A stretch of 5,427 nucleotides of DNA from Clostridia bacterium (GTDB lineage: Bacteria; Bacillota; DSM-16504; Desulfitibacterales; Desulfitibacteraceae), in assembly GCA_018333845.1 (NCBI GenBank), contig JAGXSK010000359.1:1-5427 (forward strand). Reading direction: 5' to 3'. The notes under the pieces were generated by a model. It was not told where the DNA came from and searched no databases. It saw only the letters and a program-made list of their open reading frames with translations. A program made the translations under genes and the position numbers. Numbering within the stretch: position 1 is the stretch's first letter; every line of letters starts with the position of its first letter. Positions 1-5,427 of the stretch are shown piece after piece.

Positions 1-1242
1 CATATAATTATTGTTGATAAAAAAGGTTTTGTCCAGGCTTGTGATGCAATGCTTGGGCTTCCAACAGGGTATTTTTTTAAATCAGATGAATTAAGTAAGG
101 CCTTTGCAGGTGAAATTATAACTAAAAGGGGTCATCACCAGCATTTTGATGTGCCCATGCTCTCGGTAGCCATCCCGGAATATATTGATGGTAAGGTTGA
201 AAGAATCCTTATGATGTTTAAGCCAGTAGCACCTATTACCAATACAATTAACTCCATGAGGTGGTTAATTGTCTACAGTGCCATAATTGCAATTATTTTA
301 GCTACCATTATCAGCTTTTTTCTTTCCAGAACATTATCAAGGCCGCTGCTGCAGATGAATAAAGCTGCTAATGAAATGGCTAAAGGTAATTTTGACCATA
401 AGGTGACAGTTCAGACCAATGATGAGGTAGGATTATTAGGGGCAAGTTTAAACAACCTTTCTGAACAATTAAAAAACAAAATAAATGAATTGTCCCATGA
501 AAAAGCAAAGCTGGAAAAGGTTTTAGAAAAGGAAAGGGCTATAGAACAAATGCGTCGAGATTTTATTACTAATGTTTCCCATGAATTGCGTACCCCTTTA
601 AGCTTGATTCAAGGCTATTCAGAGGCAATTATTGATGGCATTGCCCATGATAAGGATGAGCAGAATAGATATGCCAAGATAATCTGCAAGGAGACAGCCA
701 GGCTAAAGAATATGGTTAGCGAGCTCTTTGATATTTCAAGGCTCCAAACAGGAAATTTCACTTTAGCTATTACAAGGGTTGACATTGGAAACCTGATAAA
801 TAGTATTAAGGAAAAGTATGAAACAGTAGTACTAAATAAAGGGTTAGATTTTGAAACACGGATTGAAAATGGGCTTCCCAAAATAAATGCAGATTATGAC
901 AGGCTGCAGCAGGTATTAATTAATCTACTAGAAAATGCCCTTAATCATACTCCTGAAGGTAGAATTGAAATTAATGCTTATGCAAATAATAAACAACAGG
1001 TATGCGTGGAAGTGGCTGACTCCGGATGTGGAATACCCAGGGAGGATCTGGAACTGGTATGGGAAAGGTTTCATAAGGCTGATAAGTCAAGGAGTCGAAG
1101 TAAAGGGGGAGCGGGCCTTGGGTTGGCTATTGTCAAAAGCATTGTTGAAGCCCATGGTGGTAACGTATGGGTAAAAAGTCAAGAGGGAGAAGGAAGTGTT
1201 TTCGGATTTTGCTTGCCGGTAAATGATAATAATGGTGAATAG
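1..1242 (+). CDS. Membrane sensor histidine kinase (HAMP-HisKA-HATPase_c), 5' truncated by window edge
   Basis: The reading frame is open from base 1, so this is the last 413 residues of a longer kinase; the ATG at 49 is internal, not a start. Residues 1 to about 87 look like the end of an extracellular sensor domain (it opens with HIIIVDKKGFV). A membrane segment follows at about 88-110 (starting WLIVYSAIIAII), then a HAMP linker to about 160 and a short charged coiled coil. The HisKA domain has the phospho-acceptor H194 in the motif SHELRTP. The ATPase domain has the N box (LLENALNH, N312), G1 box (DSGCGIP, 340-346), F box (WERFHKAD) and G2 box (GGAGLGLAIV from 369), so all catalytic elements are intact. 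No PAS domain lies between HAMP and HisKA, unlike WalK. By family knowledge it autophosphorylates and passes phosphate to a response regulator, which is usually encoded just upstream, outside this window. The signal sensed cannot be read from the sequence. Confidence 0.96.
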   Translation, partial: HIIIVDKKGFVQACDAMLGLPTGYFFKSDELSKAFAGEIITKRGHHQHFDVPMLSVAIPEYIDGKVERILMMFKPVAPITNTINSMRWLIVYSAIIAIILATIISFFLSRTLSRPLLQMNKAANEMAKGNFDHKVTVQTNDEVGLLGASLNNLSEQLKNKINELSHEKAKLEKVLEKERAIEQMRRDFITNVSHELRTPLSLIQGYSEAIIDGIAHDKDEQNRYAKIICKETARLKNMVSELFDISRLQTGNFTLAITRVDIGNLINSIKEKYETVVLNKGLDFETRIENGLPKINADYDRLQQVLINLLENALNHTPEGRIEINAYANNKQQVCVEVADSGCGIPREDLELVWERFHKADKSRSRSKGGAGLGLAIVKSIVEAHGGNVWVKSQEGEGSVFGFCLPVNDNNGE

Positions 1243-1250
1243 GCATCTTC

Positions 1251-1279
1251 TTTACGTTGGTTATATTTTAAGCTATCAT
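1251..1279 (+). promoter_or_regulatory. Possible sigma-A promoter for the rubrerythrin gene
   Basis: TTTACG (1251-1256) and TATCAT (1274-1279) are spaced 17 bases apart, matching the sigma-A consensus at 4/6 and 5/6 positions. This predicts a start of transcription near 1286 and a leader of about 58 bases. No terminator hairpin is visible between the kinase stop at 1242 and this site, so read-through from the kinase gene is also possible. I looked for a PerR-type operator here and found none. Confidence 0.4.
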
Positions 1280-1343
1280 GTAAATAAGCCCTTTGTTTAT
1301 TCTCTAATTTAATTGAAAAAATCTTTTATAAAGGAGTGGTAAG

Positions 1344-1856
1344 ATGAAGCCTTATAGATGTCAAATTTGTGGTGAAACCTATTTAGGAGAAAGAGAGCCT
1401 GACAGGTGTCCCTTCTGTGGTGCGGCAGGCAAACATCTTCTTCCTGCAGTAGAGTATTATGACTTTGGAAAAATTGAAATGTCAGAGGGAACCTATGAAG
1501 ATTGTAAAAAAGCAGTTGATTTAGAATTGGACAATGCAGCTTTTTACAAGGCATGTGCAGCAGAAGCAGAAACCAAGATAACCCAGGCTATTTTCAAAAG
1601 GCTAAATAAACAGGAAATGGAGCATGCTGAATTAATATGCAAGGCCATGGGAATTGAAGAGCCTGGGCTGCCTGATATTAAATGTCCTGAAACAGATGAA
1701 GAGAAGTTTAAGGAAGCCCACTACAGGGAGCATAGGGCTATTAAGTTTTATTTGGATATTGTTGCCAGGGCACCAGAGCAAAGGATCAAGGATATTTTTA
1801 AAGCCCTTGCAGAAATCGAGTCAGAGCACTTGAAGATGTCAAATATTTACAGATGA
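1344..1856 (+). CDS. Rubrerythrin-family protein with N-terminal rubredoxin-like domain (reverse order)
   Basis: This 170-residue protein has a rubredoxin-like metal knuckle at its N terminus (C6-x2-C9 and C22-P-F-C25, closely spaced), followed by a ferritin-like four-helix domain from about residue 50. Candidate diiron ligands are E61, E74 or E76, and E91-x2-H94 in the first helix pair, and E129, E145 and E159-x2-H162 in the second. The two ExxH motifs (EMEH, ESEH) are the clearest sign of the fold. Classical rubrerythrins put the rubredoxin domain last; here it is first, as in the reverse rubrerythrins of clostridia. By family knowledge such proteins reduce hydrogen peroxide (and in some cases oxygen) to water in the cytoplasm, using electrons passed through the iron-sulfur knuckle. 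The start is well supported by AAGGAGTGG at 1331-1339, seven bases from the ATG. A terminator follows at 1891-1922, so it is probably transcribed alone or as the last gene after the kinase. Peroxidase activity is inferred. Confidence 0.93.
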   Translation: MKPYRCQICGETYLGEREPDRCPFCGAAGKHLLPAVEYYDFGKIEMSEGTYEDCKKAVDLELDNAAFYKACAAEAETKITQAIFKRLNKQEMEHAELICKAMGIEEPGLPDIKCPETDEEKFKEAHYREHRAIKFYLDIVARAPEQRIKDIFKALAEIESEHLKMSNIYR

Positions 1857-1890
1857 TTAGTGAATAAATAATAACTATTTTATCACCTGG

Positions 1891-1922
1891 AAAACGCCTG
1901 CTTTTATTATAACAGGCGTTTT
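1891..1922 (+). terminator. Hairpin terminator after the rubrerythrin gene
   Basis: AAAACGCCTG (1891-1900) pairs perfectly over 10 bases with CAGGCGTTTT (1913-1922) around a 12-base loop. The T tract is part of the right arm (TTTT, then GCTT). The A tract on the left arm would let it work in both directions, but no minus-strand gene points at it. It lies 35 bases after the rubrerythrin stop. Confidence 0.85.
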
Positions 1923-2011
1923 GCTTATGATTAGATAAACCAGACTCTTTGTGGTCATTTGAAAAGTTATACGAAAGATAAGGTAGGCAGAAAGGTTGAA
2001 AGATAAAATAC

Positions 2012-2040
2012 TGGCAAATGTAATAAATGGGTGCTATAAT
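2012..2040 (+). promoter_or_regulatory. Extended -10 promoter for the permease gene
   Basis: A perfect TATAAT (2035-2040) is preceded by TGC (2032-2034), giving the extended -10 form TGnTATAAT. A weak -35 (TGGCAA, 2012-2017) sits 17 bases upstream; extended -10 promoters tolerate a poor -35. Transcription would start near 2047, downstream of the ATG at 2027, which argues against that ATG as the start codon. An overlapping weaker pair, TTGAAA (1996-2001) and TGTAAT (2019-2024), also spaced 17 bases, is a second candidate. Confidence 0.6.
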
Positions 2041-2067
2041 TACAAGGATTTTTAAAAGGTTCTTTAT

Positions 2068-2072
2068 GGAGG
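2068..2072 (+). promoter_or_regulatory. Ribosome binding site that decides the permease start
   Basis: GGAGG lies five bases before the ATG at 2078. The in-frame ATG at 2066 has only AAAAGG (2054-2059) in front of it, and the ATG at 2027 has no recognisable site. Confidence 0.7.
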
Positions 2073-2077
2073 ATGAC

Positions 2078-3058
2078 ATGAGCCTGCTGGAGAAAATGCA
2101 CACGTTGATTATCTTATTTGCTGTTATATTAGGATTATTATTGGGTCAGGTTTGCATTATAGAAATTAATGCCCACTACTTTATAGTTCCTTTCTTGCTT
2201 TTGATGTTGTATGGGTTATTTTTAAATGTTCCTCTTAAGGATTTAAAAAAAGCTTTTATTAATATTAGGTTTGCAGGGGCATCTATAGCAATTAATTTTA
2301 TATGGACACCAATACTAGCATGGGGGCTGGGGTTTATTTTTCTTTCTGAGCATCCAGCTCTATGGATTGGCTTCATCATGCTAATGGTTACACCATGCAC
2401 CGATTGGTATCTTGTTTTTACGGGTATTGCAAAAGGAAACCTCCCCTTATCAACAGCCATACTGTCTGTTAATCTTGTTTTGCAGGTCTTGTTATTACCA
2501 ATATATTTGTTGATTTTTGTAGGGGTTATGGAAGCAGTTGAGGCATCTGTACTTGTTGAAGGAATCTTGCTGGTAATTGTTCTTCCATTTATATCAGCCA
2601 ACATTACAAGAAAGCTTTTTTATAAAGCAAACAAGCAAAAGCTTTTAGAAGAAAGGATATTACCTTTTTTTTGTGCAGGGCAAATTTTCTTTTTAAACTT
2701 GGCTATTTTATCCATGTTTGCTTCCCAAGGAAGATATTTAATTGAAAATATAAATATAGTATTTATATTGTTATTTCCAATTCTTTTATTTTTCTTAATT
2801 AATTTTATACTTGGGCGAATAGTAAGTCACATCTCCAATTTTTCTTATGAAGATTCTGCAAGTTTAAGTCTAACTACATTAGCCAGAAACTCACCTTTAG
2901 CTTTAGCAATAGCTGTAACAGCATTTCCAGACCAACCCCTTATAGCCTTGGCTCTAGTTATTGGTCCGTTAATTGAGCTGCCCTTGTTAGGATTGGTCTC
3001 TCAAGTGCTTTTGCGAATTAGAGCTATGACGCAAGTTAAACAATGCTCTAAGGACTAA
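2078..3058 (+). CDS. BASS/ACR3-superfamily permease (arsenite-permease-like or bile acid:sodium symporter-like)
   Basis: This 326-residue protein is very hydrophobic throughout, with about ten predicted membrane segments, the usual size and number for the BASS/ACR3 superfamily. Two motifs identify it. VTPCTDWY contains C107, which matches the conserved cysteine of ACR3 arsenite exporters, and IGPLIELP near the C terminus contains E300, which matches their conserved glutamate. ARNSPLAL (269-276) is the superfamily's asparagine-containing motif. The residues after the cysteine (DWYLVF) differ from the usual ACR3 sequence (AMV), so it belongs to a divergent group often annotated as arsenic resistance protein. 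Substrate is uncertain: arsenite efflux and organic-anion symport are both possible. No arsR, arsC or arsA neighbour is present. The frame stays open upstream to an ATG at 2027, but promoter and ribosome-site placement favour 2078; 2066 is a second choice. There is no clear terminator after the stop, so some read-through into the Fic gene is possible. Confidence 0.88.
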   Translation: MSLLEKMHTLIILFAVILGLLLGQVCIIEINAHYFIVPFLLLMLYGLFLNVPLKDLKKAFINIRFAGASIAINFIWTPILAWGLGFIFLSEHPALWIGFIMLMVTPCTDWYLVFTGIAKGNLPLSTAILSVNLVLQVLLLPIYLLIFVGVMEAVEASVLVEGILLVIVLPFISANITRKLFYKANKQKLLEERILPFFCAGQIFFLNLAILSMFASQGRYLIENINIVFILLFPILLFFLINFILGRIVSHISNFSYEDSASLSLTTLARNSPLALAIAVTAFPDQPLIALALVIGPLIELPLLGLVSQVLLRIRAMTQVKQCSKD

Positions 3059-3077
3059 GTGCCATTTATTCTAAATA

Positions 3078-3106
3078 TTGACTTTGAATTTTTTCTAACA
3101 TATAAT
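3078..3106 (+). promoter_or_regulatory. Near-consensus sigma-A promoter for the Fic gene
   Basis: TTGACT (3078-3083) and a perfect TATAAT (3101-3106) are spaced 17 bases apart, matching 11 of 12 consensus positions. The predicted transcription start is near 3113, giving a leader of only about 20 bases. It begins 19 bases after the permease stop. A 7-base inverted repeat (TGCCATT at 3060-3066, AATGGCA at 3104-3110) brackets it and overlaps the -10 box. Confidence 0.82.
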
Positions 3107-3132
3107 GGCATCAAATAAGGCTGGTGATAAAG

Positions 3133-3864
3133 ATGATATTTAAAGCAATAGATATAAAGAAAAAAAAGCTAGAAGACAATAGGCCATTGCCAAAGCATAC
3201 ATTAAAATCACTACAAGAAACCATCCTACTTGAGTGGATATATAACTCAAACGCCATAGAAGGAAACACTCTCACCATTTCAGAAACCAAGGTAGTGCTT
3301 GAAGGTATCACTATTGGTGGTAAATCAATACGTGAGCATTTGGAAGTAATCAATCATAGAGATGCTAACGTATATTTAGAAGAATTGGTGAAAAACAAAG
3401 AACCTATTTCAGAGTGGGTCCTTAAAAACTTACATCGGCTAATATTAAAAACAATTGATGATGAAAATGCAGGGGTATATCGCCAGGAGAATGTATTAAT
3501 AAGCGGAGCAAGCCATAGGCCACCTCAACACTTTCTAATTAAAGAGCAAATGGAACAACTGATAGATAACTACAACAACCAATGGCAAAACCTACACCCA
3601 ATTCATAGGGCAGCTTTACTGCATGGTGAATTTGTAAAAATACACCCTTTTGTTGATGGTAATGGCAGGACAGCCAGGCTAATAATGAATTTAGAACTTA
3701 TGAGGTGTGGTTACCCGCCAGCTATAATTAAAGCTGAAATAAGGTCTAGTTATTATGATACACTAGACCTGGCTCATATTACAGGTGACTATAGTACATT
3801 CATTGAGCTTGTAGCTGACTGTGTAGAAACAAGCCTTGACCTATGGTTAAGCGTTTTAGACTAA
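3133..3864 (+). CDS. Class II Fic-domain protein, predicted AMP-transferase (AMPylator)
   Basis: This 243-residue protein carries the complete Fic active-site motif HPFVDGNGRTAR: catalytic H171, metal-binding D175, and the phosphate-binding GNGR through R182. At its N terminus SNAIEG (39-44) fits the inhibitory-helix motif (S/T)xxxE(G/N), in which E43 would block ATP binding in the resting enzyme. That makes it class II: self-inhibited and needing no separate antitoxin. A flap region (GVYRQENVLISGA, from 114) lies before the motif, where Fic proteins position their target. By family knowledge Fic enzymes move AMP from ATP to a hydroxyl side chain of a target protein; the target here is unknown. 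It ends soon after the Fic fold, without the C-terminal winged-helix domain of many longer relatives. ATG 3133 is chosen because GGTGAT (3123-3128), which matches the 16S tail, sits just before it; GTG 3124 would add three residues. It has its own promoter and terminator. Confidence 0.95.
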   Translation: MIFKAIDIKKKKLEDNRPLPKHTLKSLQETILLEWIYNSNAIEGNTLTISETKVVLEGITIGGKSIREHLEVINHRDANVYLEELVKNKEPISEWVLKNLHRLILKTIDDENAGVYRQENVLISGASHRPPQHFLIKEQMEQLIDNYNNQWQNLHPIHRAALLHGEFVKIHPFVDGNGRTARLIMNLELMRCGYPPAIIKAEIRSSYYDTLDLAHITGDYSTFIELVADCVETSLDLWLSVLD

Positions 3865-3867
3865 CGT

Positions 3868-3901
3868 TTAGGGCTCTCTCTTTCGAAGCCTAATTTTTTT
3901 T
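3868..3901 (+). terminator. Rho-independent terminator of the Fic gene
   Basis: TTAGGGCT (3868-3875) pairs with AGCCTAA (3887-3893) with one bulged G, and a run of eight T follows at 3894-3901. It starts four bases after the Fic stop codon. Confidence 0.88.
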
Positions 3902-4047
3902 GCAATAAAAAGCATTTATTAGTAAAATAACTGCTGATACTATTAACAAAAAAGTACAGCTAGTATTTGCTAACTATACCACCCTATTCTTACTCATTGC
4001 TAAACCTATTTGTCACCTATGCTGCCCGGCTTTCTGTAATCATCTTT

Positions 4048-4137
4048 TTAGTGCTGTTCAATAATTTCCTGTAGTGAAGAACTATCACAAGGTAGACCTT
4101 TAATAAGTTTTATTGTCTTTTCCCTAGCAGTTTCCAA
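4048..4137 (-). pseudogene. Possible remnant of a small antitoxin-like protein
   Basis: Reading from TTG at 4137, 29 codons give a peptide starting LETAREKTIKLIKGLP and ending EIIEQH before a TAA. The pattern AREKxIKLIxxLP followed by EIIE recalls the N-terminal half of small Firmicutes addiction-module (antitoxin-type) proteins, but the expected C-terminal part is not found in any frame after the stop. AAAGG (minus strand, near 4148-4152) lies about nine bases ahead of the TTG and could serve as a ribosome site. The similarity is recalled by eye over fewer than 30 residues, so this may be chance. Confidence 0.22.
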
Positions 4138-4329
4138 CTAAAACATCCTTTCGTTACTGGTGTTTGCTATATTTGTATTATATCCAAATATAGGTTGTTT
4201 CTCAACGTTATGATATAGGGTTTTTCTTGTTCTTTTCAAATCTTTCTCGCTCATGTTTTTTGCTTTTAATCCTCTAAAAAACCTATCTATATAAAATATT
4301 TGCCTCCTACAATAAGTTATCAATGACAC

Positions 4330-4344
4330 GATAATATGATTATC
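4330..4344. repeat. Short AT-rich palindrome downstream of the DUF3231 gene
   Basis: GATAAT and ATTATC (4330-4335, 4339-4344) are perfect 6-base arms around ATG, and TTTT follows on the plus strand. The stem is too AT-rich to be a strong terminator, and on the minus strand, where the nearby gene runs, there is no T run after it. Function unknown. Confidence 0.3.
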
Positions 4345-4375
4345 TTTTGAAACTCCTATTTTTGAATTTGAGCTT

Positions 4376-5353
4376 TTATGTTATTTGAAAATACATAGGT
4401 GGTAGAGGAGTCCACCCTTTGAATTTACCATATTTTATGTAGTTATCCTGAATATCAAGTTCTACTTTAAGAAAATCGTTGAACGTTTTACGGACTGAGT
4501 CGTTTCTTGTACATTCAATAATAGCTCTAGTATGCAGGTCAACGGCACTATTAGTCCATAGTAATATCATCCTGTACATAAATTTATCTTCTAGCGACTC
4601 TGGGTCTATGGATGTATTTTGTGATGTAGGCGGCATCGTTGGCAGAGGAATCTCAAAATCAAACGCTTTTTTTTCTAGGATTTTTACCTGCTTATCTAAG
4701 GATTTTATTCCTGTGGTCATCATAAACTTAAATTCTTTATCATGGACGAAGCCAACAAAAAGCTGTGTCTGCTGCATTTGATGATACCTTAAGTTAACAT
4801 GGTTCCAAATATGGTTGGCTTCTGCAACTGATATTTTTTCCTCTTTAACAGGTTTTGTAGTTTTGTAAGAAGGAGAAATGTCATTCCAGCCTTTTACCTT
4901 ACCTAGAAGAATAAGTCTTTCATAATCATTTATATGGCTTGCTAAAAACTTCCTGAAAACTCCTCTTAAGTTGTCGTTGGTAATTGAGCTTATAACCGAG
5001 CGACTTATGGAATATAGCTCTGCTAGTAAATCATTAAATATTTTTCGAAAAATAAACGCATCAGTCATTTCATTTATTTGCATAGAAACTTTGACAGTCT
5101 TAGGAGGTCTTTCGGGAGATTTTATTTTGAATGTCTCTGCTCTATTTTCCAATATTTTTACCTGATGCTTAAAATTGTCCAGATGAGATTTGAGTAGAAT
5201 GCTTAATTCCTTGTCATGCACGAAATTAGTAAGCATTTGATAGGTTTCCATGCTGCTGTATCTAGCCCTTAAAAGATTCCAAATATTATAGGCTTCTTCT
5301 GTATCTATCTGTGTTGTGCCTGATGGGTTATTCTTAAATATTGAAAAGCTCAA
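4376..5353 (-). CDS. Tandem DUF3231 protein (two helical-bundle domains)
   Basis: This 325-residue protein is two copies of one helical domain, residues about 18-164 and 176-322, aligned without a gap at an offset of 158. By my count 48 of 147 positions are identical, about a third. Shared landmarks are EAxxIWN (20 and 178), RY (31 and 189), FVHDKE (44 and 202), QVKILE (64 and 222), PP (83 and 241) and GKxKGW with PxY (151 and 309). These match the DUF3231 family of spore-forming Firmicutes, which is compared with ferritin-like and spore-coat CotF-like bundles; its function is not known to me. There is no signal peptide or membrane segment. H63 of the first copy is K221 in the second, so any metal site is not fully shared. 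The start is TTG at 5353, supported by AGGGGAG seven bases upstream; the next in-frame ATG (residue 35) would cut into the conserved first helix. No confident promoter or terminator is visible. Confidence 0.9.
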   Translation of the reverse strand: MSFSIFKNNPSGTTQIDTEEAYNIWNLLRARYSSMETYQMLTNFVHDKELSILLKSHLDNFKHQVKILENRAETFKIKSPERPPKTVKVSMQINEMTDAFIFRKIFNDLLAELYSISRSVISSITNDNLRGVFRKFLASHINDYERLILLGKVKGWNDISPSYKTTKPVKEEKISVAEANHIWNHVNLRYHQMQQTQLFVGFVHDKEFKFMMTTGIKSLDKQVKILEKKAFDFEIPLPTMPPTSQNTSIDPESLEDKFMYRMILLWTNSAVDLHTRAIIECTRNDSVRKTFNDFLKVELDIQDNYIKYGKFKGWTPLPPMYFQIT

Positions 5354-5360
5354 GTTTTTT

Positions 5361-5367
5361 CTCCCCT
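5361..5367 (-). promoter_or_regulatory. Ribosome binding site supporting the TTG start of the DUF3231 gene
   Basis: On the minus strand AGGGGAG is followed by AAAAAAC (seven bases) and then TTG at 5353. Strength and spacing are both good, which makes the rare start codon credible. Upstream bases to the window edge are AT-rich without a clear sigma-A promoter. Confidence 0.7.
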
Positions 5368-5427
5368 GTTGAATTTTTAATAGTTTTTGCTATCTCAAAT
5401 TCTAATATACTTATTAAGGTAATAAAG

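Larger units (their letters stand above)
3902..4375. other. Intergenic stretch with no intact gene; possible decayed minus-strand small genes
   Basis: About 470 bases separate the Fic terminator from the end of the minus-strand DUF3231 gene. I see no RNA gene, insertion sequence or CRISPR repeat. On the minus strand a frame of 63 codons (4329 down to 4138) is followed, in the same frame after a TAG, by a 29-codon piece (4137-4048). The 63-residue product (it ends NTSNERMF) matches no family I know. A perfect TAGGAGG motif lies inside that frame (minus strand, about 4303-4309) with no usable start codon at the right distance. This could be the remains of one or two small genes, or chance. Confidence 0.4.

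Noticed and set aside
1281..1300. AATAA / TTATT dyad in the rubrerythrin leader as a regulator site
   Set aside because: Only five bases per arm in AT-rich sequence and no match to PerR or Rex operators.
1..1856. Kinase and rubrerythrin as one redox-sensing operon
   Set aside because: The 101-base gap and a plausible separate promoter do not support co-transcription, and the kinase has no visible redox-sensing motif in the part present.
3967..4074. Plus-strand frame of 35 codons from TTG at 3967 giving a hydrophobic peptide
   Set aside because: No ribosome site precedes it, and the start would be a bare TTG in AT-rich DNA.
4138..4329. Minus-strand 63-codon frame called as a gene
   Set aside because: No ribosome site before the ATG at 4329, a perfect AGGAGG inside the frame, and no family resemblance; mentioned only as a possible remnant in the gap entry.
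4330..4350. GATAAT-ATG-ATTATC-TTTT as a terminator
   Set aside because: The stem has only one G-C pair, and the T run is on the strand opposite to the nearby gene; kept only as a low-confidence palindrome.

Overview
The window looks like chromosomal DNA from a low-GC, anaerobic, probably spore-forming member of the Firmicutes (Clostridia or a relative). The reasons are the AT-rich codons, the strong GGAGG-type ribosome binding sites, sigma-A-like promoters, a rubrerythrin (an oxygen-defence protein typical of anaerobes) and a DUF3231-type protein (a family I associate with Bacillus and Clostridia spore formers). I cannot name the species.

Layout, left to right. (1) 1-1242 (+): the 3' part of a membrane sensor histidine kinase, whose 5' end is outside the window. 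(2) 1344-1856 (+): a rubrerythrin with the 'reverse' domain order, rubredoxin-like zinc/iron knuckle first and ferritin-like diiron domain second. It has a plausible promoter of its own and a clear hairpin terminator at 1891-1922. (3) 2078-3058 (+): a multi-pass permease of the BASS/ACR3 superfamily. An extended -10 element at 2032-2040 and a GGAGG site at 2068-2072 place its start at 2078 rather than at the upstream ATG at 2027. (4) 3133-3864 (+): a compact class II Fic protein (AMP-transferase) with an intact active-site motif and an intact N-terminal self-inhibition motif, between a near-consensus promoter (3078-3106) and a textbook terminator (3868-3901). (5) 3902-4375: about 470 bases with no convincing intact gene. 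On the minus strand it holds what may be decayed small-gene remnants, including a 29-codon piece that resembles the start of a small antitoxin-like protein. (6) 4376-5353 (-): a protein of two tandem DUF3231 domains that align without a gap at a 158-residue offset, starting at TTG.

The genes do not form one pathway. Each of the middle three plus-strand genes appears to have its own promoter, and two are closed by a terminator, so the stretch reads as single-gene units. Rubrerythrin and the kinase would fit a stress-response setting, but nothing in the sequence links them. The only part I would call unexplained is the 3902-4375 gap between the Fic and DUF3231 genes. I see no CRISPR array, tRNA, rRNA, insertion sequence or clear novel multi-gene system.
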